Notes: a model not told the origin generated them from the sequence alone. A stretch of DNA of 64,000 nucleotides from Diadema setosum (GCA_033980235.1 CM067064.1:7368501-7432500); one strand, 5' to 3'; positions 1-10,619 are shown, counted from the stretch's first letter. A program made the numbers and translations.

Positions 1-700
1 CTTGTCACCTGGTCTAAACGGCGCGCTTCCAAACAATAGCAGCATCCGCACATGAACTAACTGTTACGAAAATCCCAAAATCACCGCTTAACTAACGTAA
101 AATTAAACTTAATTTACCTAAATTTAACAATTTCCTTTCTCCGTAAACCAAAAAGAGAGTTTTTTCCTGTTGCTGTTGTGACTTTCTGGTCTGCCCCACC
201 CGTACGTAATGGGTTGGCAAGACCGTAATTTACCACAAAATTGTACAAATTAATGAAAACCGGCAGCAGTAAGCGCCGGTATTTGTTCCCAACCGGAAAA
301 TTGATACAAATAATTTGTTTGTAAAAAAGATATCCCTCAAATGTTTGAAAAACAAACTCGTGAAGAGTTGGTATAAATTGCTTCAGAAATCCTAACAAAT
401 TCCAAAATAATAAAATACATTAGACTAACTTATCAGTTTCTTACGGGTTTTCAGAAAAAGAGCATCCTTGCCGCCCCTGTAAATTGGCGGCAAATTTGAA
501 ATTCCTAAAATAAGTCCCTACGGGTTCAGAAAAAGAACATCCTCGTCGCCATTGTAGCGTTTCTCCCTAGTTGAGGTGCCGAGGGTGTATAGGGAATAAA
601 CGCTATCAGGATATTTACTATTATTACGCCCTAATTAATGCTATAAATAAACACTAATAGCAAACAGGCTCAGCCTCTGCTTACCTTTATGAGCAGCTGC
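1..700. other. Unassigned stretch with a degenerate 40-bp direct repeat
   Basis: I recognise no gene here. A 94-codon open frame on the minus strand (114-398) has no family resemblance I can name and no visible splice context. The one structure is an imperfect direct repeat: about 438-480 and 518-557 both carry CGGGTT, then CAGAAAAAG, then a CATCCT block followed by a GCCGCC or GTCGCC run. Confidence 0.4.
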
Positions 701-1072
701 TCCCGTTTACCAAGTGCAGGTAGTGAATATGGTCAGTGGTGGTCGCCGTTGTAAGCGTCCAAGGACCGGGACGGGGGACAGTCAAGGTACTGGAAATTTA
801 GTCCTTTTAAGTCGTCTGTCCTGGGTCCGTCTGTCTCTCTGTCTCAGGGTTATCCTCCACGTGAACTTTCCGTGCGTGCGACCGGTGCATGCACGCACGT
901 TTGTTGGGGTTTGTGCTGTCCGTCAGCCTGTGCTGGCACATACGTCGTGTACCGGAGGGTACGCGGCCGTGTGGCCAAGCCAAATACTATAGTGCATGCG
1001 TGGCAACGGACGGTGCTACACATCGGTCAACCTATTATGTACCGCGGCACCGGTATTGGCTTGTATATTCCC

Positions 1073-1265
1073 GGTGGCAGATATATTATCGCCGACCGTG
1101 TATATGTTATATACTCCTGGTGGCAGATATATTATCGCCGACCGTATGTGTTACATACTCCTGGTGGCAGATATATTATCGCCGACCGTATGTGATATAC
1201 CTCTTGGTGGCAGATATATTATCGCCGACCGTGTATGTTATATACTTCAGGTGGCAGATATAATC
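1073..1265. repeat. Minisatellite, about 44-bp unit, five copies
   Basis: Five tandem units start at 1073, 1119, 1163, 1206 and 1250, with spacings of 46, 44, 43 and 44 bases. Each begins GGTGGCAGATATATTATCGC and continues CGACCGT; the last is truncated and changed to GATATAATCGCC. The unit length is not a multiple of three, so the open frames across it arise from the repeat rather than from coding selection. It lies about 1.4 kb upstream of the first recognised CCDC137 exon. Confidence 0.9.
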
Positions 1266-1467
1266 GCCATCCATACAACCAAACCGAGCGCCGAGCACGG
1301 AGTTCAACCTGTCTTACTACAATGTTGATAGAGACGCCAATGTCGGCCTTTTTAATTTCTTAAAATGTCTTATGTAAGGACTTACTGAACTTACTGAAGC
1401 GCCGCATCTGTCTTGGTAGTGTACCAATGTAGTGCGGCTAGGGTGAGGGGGCTATTCGCCCTTATAC

Positions 1468-2045
1468 TTAGTAACCCATTGATAATCTTAATTCTGTTTT
1501 GAAGCCATTTATTGACGTTGCATGAACTGCTGCTGGGAGGAGATTGTTCCAGTCTTGAATTACCCTTAGACTGAAGGAATACTTCCTCGCATCTACTCTC
1601 ATGTGTTGCTTCTGGATTTTGAGTTGGTGTCCTCTTGTGCTCTGATGTGTTGCAAGTTGGAAGATTTCTGTTGGGTTGATTCTATCTATCTTATTGAATA
1701 TTCTGTAGGTTTGGATTAAGTCTGCTCTCCTGTGTCTATCTTCTAGTGTAATTTCATAAGGAGGAGTTTCTGGAGTCTTTCTTCATATGGAAGGTGTCTT
1801 ACGGTATGTGTGGGATGAGTTTGGTGGTTCTTCTCTGCATTCCTTCCAACAGTTTGATGTCCTTATTTAGATGTGGTCTCCACACTCATGGCACTTGGAT
1901 ACAATAGTCAAGATGGGGCCTAATCAGCGACTTGTACAGTTGCATGATTATTTCTGAACTTCTGTATTTAAAGGAGCATTTTACCATGCCAAGCGTTTGG
2001 TTTGCTTTCTTGGTTGCTTCTGCACAATGGTCAATCAATCTATTC
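1468..2045 (-). pseudogene. 3' end of a CR1/L2-like non-LTR retrotransposon reverse transcriptase, broken
   Basis: On the minus strand, pieces of translation match the C-terminal thumb region shared by many non-LTR reverse transcriptases. In order they are a KANQTLGMVK-type block, LYKSLIRPHLDYCIQV, LLEGMQRRTTKLIP, PYEERLQKLLL, RRADLIQTYRIFNKID, TRGHQLKIQ, RKYSFSLRVIQDWNNLP-like residues, and a terminal SxNGFKTEL motif ending at a TAA (1468-1470). The blocks are in the right order but in different frames: there is an in-frame TGA just after CIQV and a frameshift after PYEERLQ. It is therefore a dead 5'-truncated copy. The exact clade (CR1, L2 or relative) is inference. Confidence 0.85.
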
Positions 2046-2066
2046 TTTGATTTTGTGTGTGAGTGT

Positions 2067-2085
2067 GGGGGGGGGGGGGGGGGGG
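2067..2085. repeat. Poly-G run
   Basis: An uninterrupted run of 19 G follows a TGTGTGTGAGTGT stretch. It lies just upstream, in retroelement orientation, of the broken reverse transcriptase. Its length should be treated as approximate because homopolymers are prone to sequencing error. Confidence 0.85.
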
Positions 2086-2688
2086 TAGTATTAATCCTCT
2101 TTCTAATGACTTTGTGTTCTGCCTGCCAGTGTTCTTATTTCCTAGGGATTGTTGTGGGCATATCGCCCTTTATTTTGATATTGAGTTGATTTTTTTTTTA
2201 ATAAATAAAACAAAACAAAACCAAGAGGCAAGACTAGGTCTAGTGATCTGACCATATTTAAGTATGGACAGACAAGATTTCCATACCCTTACATACACAT
2301 TTTAGGCCAAGGGTTCTACACAGATCCCCCAGCCACACACTTCTCCACACTGCACTATCAAGTAGGGCCTACATGGTCTTGAGATTCTAAACTTTCTTGA
2401 GAAGATGCATAGGGATGTGCTACAAACAAAGGAAGAAGATTGCCCTAGGGTCTAACGGTAATGGTTTATTGAATAAAATTCACTTGCAGCCATGAAGAAG
2501 GCTGAATTGCAGAATTTTGTACACTCATTTTGCAATAACATACATAATACAAATATTCTTCGATTAAAATGTTAAACTACACAATCATTATATCTGTACT
2601 TGACAACTGATCAGTTCATTTCTGCATTGTGGGAAAATGTTTTTCATTCATGCCTTATTCTTACCTTCTTTTTTTCTCTCTCTCTCAG

Positions 2689-2852
2689 GCAAGAAAATGT
2701 CTTCAACAAGGCACCAAAGAAAGATGACTTCGAACAGAAGCCACCGAAGGGTTTCTTAGACCTAATGGATTCAATAGCACGGAGCAAAAATCAAACAAAG
2801 CCACCGAAGAGAAAACGCAGGAAGGATGAAGATGCAGAAGAAGATATTTCAG
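2689..2852 (+). CDS. CCDC137: CCDC137 exon (first recognised)
   Basis: The acceptor is a long CT tract ending TCTCTCAG. The donor is TTTCAG then GTAACA. The exon encodes 54 residues including GFLDLMDSIARSKNQ and the basic patch PPKRKRRKDEDAEED, which lines up with the EIMRSRQEMKNP..KKRKK part of vertebrate CCDC137. One leading G completes a codon from an unseen upstream exon. Confidence 0.85.
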
Positions 2853-5800
2853 GTAACATTTTGTGATGTATCTTTTATTGTTATTTCTTCTTGGCAATCA
2901 CTGCTTGATTGGTAGATATCCCTTTGATATAAACAACCAGGATTCTTTAGTGAAACGACTCTCATAATGCAGATGTGAAACCATACACTCTAATGACAGC
3001 ACCACTTTCATTGCAGTCAACTGAGGTCAACAGTATAAATTCATTAATCTAGAGAGTCAGATATGAAGTAGTGTATCCGATATGCCAGCATACACTTTCT
3101 GTAGTACATCCAAACGAGGGGAAGTAGCAATAGATCAAACAGAGAAGTCACCCTTGCCTAAAATACATCTATAGGATAGCTAGCAAGTACCTGTCATAAA
3201 CCAAAAATCAGTGATTGTGACAAAGGCTAAGGCTACAGGATTTCAGCTTTCATCAATTAAGTGATGTGTGTGGGAACATTCATACTGAAGGATGTTCTCA
3301 CGTGAGCCTAATCAGCTTCTATAGGAGAATATGTACATTGTATACGCCGAATATTTCGCGAGGTTTTTATTTTCGCAAATTTCGCGAGGCAGCTGCTATT
3401 CGCGAAATTAAAAGCACGCGAAAATATCGACTCTAATGCTGATATGATTGTGACGTATGCGTATACATGTGACAGTTCAATACAGGGCCCCGTTTCATAA
3501 AACTTGTTATTAATAACAAGTTACGATAGTTGTTATAAGCTACTGAAATCCTTGCATCTGATTGGCTGAGAGCAAATTTGTCATAGAAATGTGGCAGTTG
3601 TTACTGCTAACAAGTTTTATGAAACGGGACCCAGGACTCCACCATCGCGAATTTAACCACTCGCGAAATTGTCCGGAAGGCCCACTTCGCGAAAATTTAG
3701 ACTCGCGAAATATATGTCGTATACAGTACTTGTGTTAATATGGCACAATATTATTTCATTATTCATGCTCATATGAAAGTCTGAAGTACATTGTATTTAA
3801 TGTTTGGGATTCATTCTAATGGAACTTCTCTTAACCCATTGAAGACTTGTCTTGAGTATTACTTGGGCAGGTTTCTATGGGAACTGTGTGTTAAAGCAAA
3901 ATTAGCTCATCCTCAACAGGTGTGATATTTCTTGTTTGACTTGTGGCAATCCTTCTGTAGGGATTTTCCATCAGGTTTTTCCGTCGTCTTATAGATTATT
4001 ATGGTGATTTCATGTGAATTGTTTAAAATACAATTGTATGACAAAAGTATTTCCTTCATGGCTGTGGTTAAAGATCATTGCATTCTCACACAGCCTGAGA
4101 GATTGTTTTTATTCAATTCATAAGAACTGGGAATTGGTATACTTGTGCCAAACACAGCAAGATAGAGCTTACATCAAACATATAATATACACGTGTGTAG
4201 GTTGAGTGACGTTTTAAAAATGCTGTTCACATTGTGCAGAAAAGAAGAGCAAGAATGAGAAGTTTAAGCGGCGACCTTGGGAATCTGACGAACAATTCCT
4301 GGGCCGAGTCGACCGGCTAGCTGGCAACATTATCGCCAAGGAGAAGATGGAGATCGTCAAAAGTGGTGGGGACAAGGAGCCCGCCCCCAAGAGGCTGACC
4401 AAGGAGAAGGAGCGGAAGCTGAAGAGACTCAAGAAGAGTGCAGAGGAAGCCAAGAAAACGTTAGTGTGCTGTGCACTCCTCTTTTTTTATGAAAAAAGAT
4501 TTTTTTTAGATGTTTTTGAGAATATTTCATATATCCACACCCAAAAGGAAACCACATATTCTGGTATTGGTAGGTCTATAAACTTCATATTCCTATTACT
4601 AAATTGGAAGCTAATCTTTGAATGTTGTGGTATAACTCTAGTGATTTTTTTTTTTAAATAATAAATTTCTATAGGGCCTATCTTTTTAATGTCATACATC
4701 ATGCACCAAGGTGAACAGAGATTGGAAAGTCCTCATCAAATTGTTTGCATTCCAGTAATTTGTTGGATACATGAGACATACATGCATGAGTAGTCTCTTT
4801 CTTCCAATAGTTGGTTTATATCATGATATTTCCATTAAACAAGTGTCAGATAGGTTCTAAGAATTACTGTAGGGTATGTTCATGAGTGGATATTAACAAA
4901 TAGTGTTCAATAAAGTAATCATTTTTTTTTTCCTCATGCTCATTATCATATTCTTCATATATCATGTAGACATCACTACTGTTGCAGATGCCTATGACCT
5001 TTGATTACTGCTTTTTCTAATTATCAGGAGACTTGAAGAGCGGAAAAAGTATGCAAAAGCCGTGAAAAATGACAAAATGCTGGATTCTATTGAAAAGGAA
5101 ATGATGAAAGGTAAGAAATAAGCCCGTACACTTTCATTTAACTGCATATTAAGTCAAGTTTCATTTTTGTTTCCTTCAATGTCAGAATGATGTGGGACAT
5201 TTCAGCTGTGTTGTGAAATCTTGTCATATTTTCAATACCTGCTCTGTACCTATTTTGCTGACAATTTATATGAGCAGTGTTTATTTTCATAATCTTAAAA
5301 TACATGGAGAATATGCAGAATGCAATCAATTATAACATGTATGTCAGAGACTACAAAGTCACCAACCACTTGTACAATCATTTTTTCACTGCGAAACTTT
5401 CAGTATGCTCCATTTATAAAAAGTGACCACTTGTCATAGACTGATGTGAAAACGTTTCCATTCCATAGGTTGAACACCCAGTCTTGCATTCCTTTGCAAC
5501 ATTTCAACAAAATGAAGGGAAAAATAATGACAAATTTCCCCATGCCATGAATTGTCACTTTCAACAGATTATGTGTCAATATTGCCATAGTCAAAGACAC
5601 ACGGTAATGCAAGTTGAATGGTTGAAGAAAGTGGATTGGATATTCCTCTGCACTGAAGTGCAAGCCATGCATGATTAGTTCTGATGACCATGTTTGATGA
5701 AACATACATAACTCCGTCTTCCAGGGTGCATGTTATTTGCTCTGCTTGTTGTATTTATATTGTCCAGATACTGTCAAGTTTGGAGAGGTTGCTATGGAAC

Positions 5801-6921
5801 CTCCCACTCTCACAAAAGCCCCGAGGAAAAGTCAAGATGCAGCAAAAGTGAGTACCCAGAGACCTTAGAGAAGTAAAAAGAAAAGAAACTTTATATGGTG
5901 GACTTTTGTGACACCCCTGACGATTTGCTACAGCTTCTGTTGCAATGTCTTACACTTTTTCTTCTCCTTGAATGTAATGACAATGATTGACAACTTTTCT
6001 CACTATTCCTTGAAGACTACTGTTGAATGCTCCTCACTTGATGAGTTGACATGTTCTTTCATTTCCTAGTGATGTATATATCTTTTTTTACTCGCTTTGC
6101 TGCTTTCGTGAAAGATAACTGTCAGAGGTACACTCCCAATTTGAGTACAGGCAACACCTGTTGTCTGAAGTCCTGGGGACTAGCATCTTTCTTTCGTTAT
6201 AAAAACTGTATTGAAATTTTGTAACAGCCAAGCAGTAAAGTACATAAAGATAATTACGTAGATGATGATTTTAGGGCCTGAACTTTTACTTCATTGTGGC
6301 AAGAACTGAGTTATTATTGTACAATGCATTGTATTTATTATAATGGAGATGGACTGTGTTCATGTGGAAAGAGTAGATTTCCTTTACATACTTATTGTTT
6401 GTTTCCTTGCATATGCCAGTAAGAGAACTTTGGTGTAAAAAGGGGGGTGTTTTGGCTTATTCAGTTTACTCAGTAAGTACATCTTACTGTTTCCTAAGAT
6501 TTCATGTATTTAGTACACAACTGTATTTTGCCCGAAATCGTTACAGCAAAGTTATACTGTAAAGTTCGAGTGAAATAGATACGGTGGGCAAAATGTGATA
6601 TCTCATTTTCTCTTCTTCGTGTGTTTTGTTTTGCTTTGTCTTCCAACAAACATACAGCCGGGTCAACGAGAGTTGCTTCTCAAAGGACTGATGAATCCTG
6701 GACCGTCACAAAAGCGTTTGAAAAAAGCAAATACGCCAGGAAAGGCACGTTCACGGAAGGCCAACCCAAACTCGAAGGAAATAAAGAGAAGGAAAGACAT
6801 GTCGTCATCAGAGAAGATGAGATTTGACCGGGCCAGAGAAGCTGTGATTGAAGCGTATAGGAAACAGAAAAACACCAGGAGGATAGAGTTGCCACAACTT
6901 GGCGATGGAGACCCTAGCTGA
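2689..6921 (+). CDS. CCDC137: CCDC137-like nucleolar coiled-coil protein, five exons, N-terminus missing
   Basis: Spliced coding exons are 2689-2852, 4240-4459, 5028-5110, 5768-5847 and 6658-6921. Phases are consistent throughout, giving about 269 residues and then TGA. The protein is very basic. The diagnostic block is DTVKFGEVAMEPPTLT, close to DTVKFGEVVLQPPELT in vertebrate CCDC137. It is followed by PGQRELLLKGLMNPG and a RAREAVIEAYRKQK helix, both with vertebrate counterparts. The middle exon is a lysine/glutamate-rich coiled coil. Vertebrate CCDC137 (also called RaRF) is about 290 residues; it is a nucleolar and chromosome-periphery protein reported to sequester the retinoic acid receptor. 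The first visible exon starts in phase 2, so at least one upstream exon carries the start codon; I could not identify it. The gene is convergent with RPUSD1. Confidence 0.88.
3340..3725. mobile_element. MITE with CGCGAAAT-rich terminal inverted repeats, interrupted by another MITE
   Basis: The left end reads GTATACGCCGAATATTTCGC. The right end, reverse-complemented, reads GTATACGACATATATTTCGC. Sub-terminal TTCGCGAA and CTCGCGAAA motifs recur on both sides (around 3355-3425 and 3640-3712). It sits in a CCDC137 intron, and a second MITE splits it at 3485-3632. Confidence 0.75.
3485..3632. mobile_element. Short MITE with GGGNCCCGTTTCATAAAAC inverted repeats, nested
   Basis: The left end GGGCCCCGTTTCATAAAACT and the reverse-complemented right end GGGTCCCGTTTCATAAAACT differ at one base, and the match continues to TTGTTA (about 25 bp). 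The 148-bp element contains GATTGGCTGAGAG. It is inserted inside the 3340-3725 element, so it is younger. Confidence 0.85.
3835..3920 (+). mobile_element. TTAACCC micro-MITE, copy 1 (degenerate)
   Basis: TTAA at 3831-3834 is followed by CCCATTGAAGAC, then CTTGAGTATTACTTGGGCA, and the right end TCCTCAACAGG. The right TTAA is no longer recognisable. It belongs to the family with clean copies at 7479, 14964, 23954 and 63097, and lies in a CCDC137 intron. Confidence 0.75.
4240..4459 (+). CDS. CCDC137: CCDC137 exon, coiled-coil region
   Basis: The acceptor is CATTGTGCAG and the donor is AAAAC then GTTAGT. It encodes FKRRPWESDEQFLGRVDRLA followed by a lysine-rich helix (KERKLKRLKKSAEEAKK). GC content rises sharply against the flanking introns, as expected for coding sequence. 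Confidence 0.88.
5028..5110 (+). CDS. CCDC137: CCDC137 exon
   Basis: The acceptor is TTTTTCTAATTATCAG and the donor is AAAG then GTAAGA. It encodes RLEERKKYAKAVKNDKMLDS then IEKEMMK, continuing the basic coiled coil. Phases fit both neighbours. Confidence 0.88.
5768..5847 (+). CDS. CCDC137: CCDC137 exon with the DTVKFGEV signature
   Basis: The acceptor is ATATTGTCCAG and the donor is AAA then GTGAGT. It encodes DTVKFGEVAMEPPTLTKAPR and KSQDAAK. The DTVKFGEV..PP.LT block is the clearest family signature in this gene. Confidence 0.92.
6658..6921 (+). CDS. CCDC137: CCDC137 terminal coding exon
   Basis: The acceptor is AACATACAG. It encodes PGQRELLLKGLMNPG, a lysine/arginine-rich linker, then SSEKMRFDRAREAVIEAYRK, and stops at TGA 6919-6921. 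The vertebrate C-terminus has the same layout (PGRRSQMLRMLLSPG, then ERAVQAYRALK). No AATAAA lies close to the stop; the first clear one I see is at 7690-7695. Confidence 0.9.
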   Translation, partial: PGQRELLLKGLMNPGPSQKRLKKANTPGKARSRKANPNSKEIKRRKDMSSSEKMRFDRAREAVIEAYRKQKNTRRIELPQLGDGDPS

Positions 6922-7390
6922 TGCTATACAAGGGCAACAGAGTGACTGAACTGATGAAATTGTTGCAGAATGTGAAACCTCAGTTCTTGAATAATATTTT
7001 CTGGAGTCTGGAATGATGAGAGAGTGATTTTTGTGTGTTTACATATTGGGAGTTGCATATAAATTTGTATTGCTATTTGAATCTTTTTTTGCCGTACAGA
7101 AGAATGATGACCCAGTGGTGGTCAGATTGGTCATCACCATATCCACACAGGAGAAGCTCTGTTTGACACATCATTTCCAAATGACATTTTAACAAGTGAT
7201 ATGTTATGTAGAATTGAGTGGCAGTGGCAGTGAAAGCATGATTTCATCACAAAATCTTGTACACATCACTGTCAAATTCACATTTTGTTTTCTTCCTTTT
7301 GCTCCTGTTAACATGTGTTAGGACATCAACTTGGTGATTGCTTGCTCATACTGTCTTTTTTCAAATTGCACTTCTTGTCGTTATGAGGAA

Positions 7391-7667
7391 TACAGTCAAC
7401 CTTGCCTATTAAAGTCAAATCTATTTGAATTGAAGAAATGGCTATAACTTATAGAAAATTCAGCTTATGAGGGATTAACCCGTTGAGGACAAGTTTCGAG
7501 TATACTCAGGCAAGTGTCTAAAAAAAAAGGATGTGAGTGTTGTAGCAATATCAGCCCAACCTCAACAGGGTTAAAATCAGTAGAATATAAAGAGAAGAGG
7601 GCTTGAATAGACCTTCAACTTAGGCAATTCAACTTTTACAAGGTCAGCTTAAGAAGAGTTAACTGTA
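7391..7667. mobile_element. Tigger/pogo-like MITE interrupted by a TTAACCC element
   Basis: The ends are TACAGTCAACCTTGCCTATT and, reverse-complemented, TACAGTTAACTCTTCTTAAG. The TA-CAGT ends with sub-terminal A/T-rich arms resemble pogo/Tigger-type elements and the two better copies at 9660-10605 and 41893-42299. The middle is occupied by the TTAA-bounded element at 7479-7570. Confidence 0.55.
7479..7570 (+). mobile_element. TTAACCC micro-MITE, copy 2
   Basis: It is flanked by TTAA at 7475-7478 and 7571-7574. The left end is CCCGTTGAGGACAAG and the right end is CCTCAACAGGG. It carries the family's internal block CGAGTATACTCAGGCAAG. The exact TTAA duplication plus CCC ends is the arrangement of piggyBac-type elements. 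Confidence 0.85.
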
Positions 7668-7919
7668 CAAATGTACTTGTAAATCAGTGAATAAAGTCAG
7701 TTATTTCTTGAGAATAAGCTGTAAGGAAACCATCATGGTATATTTTGTCCAAAAAAAAACACACATTACTTTTTGTATTTCCATGAAGTTTTGAATGTTC
7801 CATGTTAGACGACATCCATCGTAATCAATGCATGCACAATACAGTGAACTCCCTTTTTTTCAAAGTCCTCGGGACTGTCAGGTTTTTTTTGTTAGAATTA
7901 TCAAAATTTAGTTATAACA

Positions 7920-8345
7920 AAACAACTAGAGAAGCACTCTGAGAGTGCAGACCTCTGCCAAGCAGTTCATTTTCACCACTGATCTTGTTCTTCTATAGGG
8001 ATCAATGATTTCCACCCGTACGTATGCATGCTGAAAGTCGCCCTATTTCCCAATATAGAAGCCTTTTGTTATGTCATCAACCTCCAACTGCGCAGCATGC
8101 CTCATCTTAGCAGAAACTGGAGCATGCACTGTAGTGTGTGTATGAAAACCTCAAAAATGTGCAGCTTGAACTCCCAAGTTCATTGGCCCTACCTGCTAAA
8201 ATATAAAAAATCCTTTGTAAAATCCACAAAATTTCCTGGATCACTACCAAAATTAAATCATCTGTTACGTGTTGTTCTCAGTCTTTCCTGTAAGTTTCAT
8301 CCAAATTTGTTCCCTACTTTTTGAGTTATTTTGCACATGGACAAA
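7920..8345 (+). mobile_element. SINE-like / RTE-type 3'-end repeat, copy 1
   Basis: The start contains CAGACCTCTGCCAAGCA. The end runs AATTTCCTGGATCACTACCA, then TTAAATCATCTGTTACGTGT, then TTGAGTTATTTTGCACATGG. From my knowledge of invertebrate repeats, this 'aaat-cat-ctgtt ... gttcatct ... tgagttattttgcacac' tail is common to RTE-type non-LTR ends and their SINEs. A second copy lies at about 46145-46440. The family assignment is inference; the pair is directly visible. Confidence 0.6.
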
Positions 8346-9078
8346 CGAGAATGCACTGTACATGTATGTCTTCTCTGTTTCCCCTTGAAATGGTCAATCC
8401 TTCCCTTTTATTTGGTAAGAGTTGTCATTACTTGTTACTTATTGCAGTAATCCCAATTGCAGCTCCTTGGAAGCTATAACGGGATGCAAATCATGTCATG
8501 TGCTAGTGGCGGTACAGAAGTGACAAGATGGTGCCTTTGTGCAAGTAAAGACATTGGTCCCTTTCTACTGCATGTGGAACCCAGTAGGAGGTTCCATCTT
8601 GTTGATGAAGGGTATATGTAGTGCAACATCACTGAACATGGTTGGGATTGGAACGAGTACCACAGATCCTGGCAAATTACAAATGTATGGCCAATTGATG
8701 CTCGTATCCAAATAAAGGAGATTTCTGGGCTAATGATGACTATCAGTTTTGGCTTTTTTAAAGACTTCACAGTGGGGATTAGAAGGCTTGTCAATCAGAA
8801 TACTCTGCACAACTGACACAAATGTTCACTGAATAGATGACTCTGCCCCAAGTGGGGTATTCCTGTTTTTGGTATCGTCTGTAGTCCTACATGTGTGTGG
8901 GTACACATGTATGTAGCAACCTATGGTTGTCCACTTCATGAAAATTTTGTTGAAAGAAAATTGCCACAGTCTCGAGTATCTTTTCATTACAGGGCTTGTC
9001 TGTACTTGGATCTTTATGGTAAAGAAACTCATGAGCTTGTATGTACATGTATCACACTTGTGGCGCCCAATAATGAAG

Positions 9079-9159
9079 TGCTCTTGTGGGGTTCGAACCC
9101 GCACGTGTGCAACCTCACGTTTCTGAGACGTCGCCTTTAACCACTTGGCCATACGTCTC
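9079..9159 (-). repeat. tRNA-Leu(CAG)-like sequence, probably a SINE head or tRNA pseudogene
   Basis: Reading the minus strand, TGGCCAAGTGG matches a polymerase III A box and GGTTCGAACCC matches a B box perfectly. Between them is a class-II tRNA layout: an ACGT / ACGT anticodon stem around a seven-base loop CTCAGAA (anticodon CAG, leucine) and a long variable arm. The acceptor stem does not pair: the 5' side is GAGACGT and the 3' side is AAGAGCA. The T stem has one mismatch. I therefore call a tRNA-derived element rather than a working tRNA gene. Confidence 0.7.
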
Positions 9160-9659
9160 GACAAGTAAATAGTGTAAAAGAAGGACTCCTATCTAACACT
9201 TAATCAATAAAGATTTTGAAAGTACACAAAGACCTGTAGTGTTTGCAAAACATATTTTATTTGTATTTTGACTGTGACAGTGTGTTTTCTTCCATAATTG
9301 TACAAAATCCTGCTACGTTGTACAAAATAATTTCATGGTCCCAAATGCTGTAAAGTTTTAAGTCATCTCCAGGACACACATAGAATACAACATAGCAAAA
9401 CTCATTGCAGCATTTGCATTTCCTGGCACCAAGCATTTGAATGTTAGACCCTTCATCACTGAGGAGCATGATGTAGACGACTCACATGTAGTATCCACAG
9501 ATCGTCAGAAATAATTGTGAAATTGAACAGGGAATAGACTTGTCTTTGAGTGATTTGAAGCTCTCATGTACACAAGTAACTTTTCTTCCTGAGTAATTCC
9601 ATCAAATCTTGCTTGTTTTGAGAGCATTTTTACATGATTAAATAGCTTCGTTCACAATA

Positions 9660-10605
9660 CAGTTAAACTCGCCTAAGTCGACGTCGCATATGTCGAATAA
9701 TCGCGTAAGTCGATGATTTTAAAAAGTCCTGATTTTTCCCCATTGACGTACGTGTATTAATTCACTCACAAGTCGAATTGTGTAACTCGAATACTCGCCT
9801 AAGTCGATGAAATTCCAAGAACACTTTCACGGAAAAACCATTGAATTCACTGTGCCTAAGTCGAATAAGATTTTATTGTGTAATAAATTACTGTCATTTA
9901 TTATTCATTATTTATTACTCATCATTATTTTTTTTTTCAGATGAGTTTGAGGTGACCAAAAAAAAAAATGATCTAAAATCAAAATTCAAAGCGATCGCAT
10001 GGGATCGTTTAACTCTCTTCGTATTTGGAGGTCCGCTGGTACAGCCCTATCAGCTGTCGCGCTACGTAAGTACAGCGTTCGTACAGTACACATGCATTCA
10101 TTTACATGTACAGTACATGTATTGAGCTTGCAGTGTACATGTAGCTTGGCATTTGCAGCGCTGTGCAGTGGAGTGGTATAATGGATGAAGCTGCTGAGTT
10201 TTCAAAGCGGAAAGTAGGGGGAAAGTTACGGGCACAGGTAAATCAGAATTGCACCTCTACACGCATTTCAAGCCACGGTATGGTAAACTGGAATCAATCA
10301 CTGCTCAAATATCGTTCATATTCACTTCCCCAAGGTTTAACAAGGGTGTAAAGTAATCGGACCTGTGCCAATACTAATGCACTGTCCATGCAAAGTTAGC
10401 CGCGGCCCTGCTGGGCGACCCGTGCTGCGGCACACCGCTCCAGCTCTCGGCTCCAGAGTAGACAACATACATGTACATACATAAATGTATGTACCTGTGG
10501 TGAAACTGTAAGTCAATTTTTTTCGACTTACGCACAAGTCGAAAATCGCCTAAGTCAATGTGTTTTGCTCAGTCCCGAGAAGATCGACTTATGCGAGTTT
10601 AACTG
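9660..10605. mobile_element. Tigger/pogo-like DNA transposon derivative, TA duplication
   Basis: The ends are CAGTTAAACTCGCCTAAGTC and, reverse-complemented, CAGTTAAACTCGCATAAGTC. TA occurs on both sides (9658-9659 and 10606-10607). The terminal arms are arrays of short CTAAGTCGA / CGACTTA units, as in Tigger-type arms. The 946-bp interior shows no recognisable transposase; an open stretch near 9940-10060 has no family resemblance. Confidence 0.85.
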
Positions 10606-10619
10606 TAGTATAATTTGCT

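Larger units (their letters stand above)
7000..9600. other. Gene-free stretch downstream of CCDC137
   Basis: This is the tail of the convergent intergenic space. It holds a Tigger-like element (7391-7667) with a nested TTAACCC element, a retroposon-like repeat (about 7920-8345) and a tRNA-like sequence (9079-9159). AATAAA at 7690-7695 is a possible CCDC137 polyadenylation signal. The open frames here have no recognisable family and no splice context. Confidence 0.5.

Noticed and set aside
690..780. Candidate first exon of CCDC137 (ATGGTCAGTGGTGGTCGCCG then GTAAGC, or ATGAGCAGC.. then GTAGTG)
   Set aside because: Both would leave one base at the donor, whereas the exon at 2689 needs two. The phases do not match.
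714..1328. Overlapping open frames across the minisatellite
   Set aside because: They exist because a repeat without stops is read in all three frames; the unit length is not a multiple of three.
9079..9159. Functional tRNA-Leu gene
   Set aside because: The acceptor stem strands are not complementary and the T stem has a mismatch.
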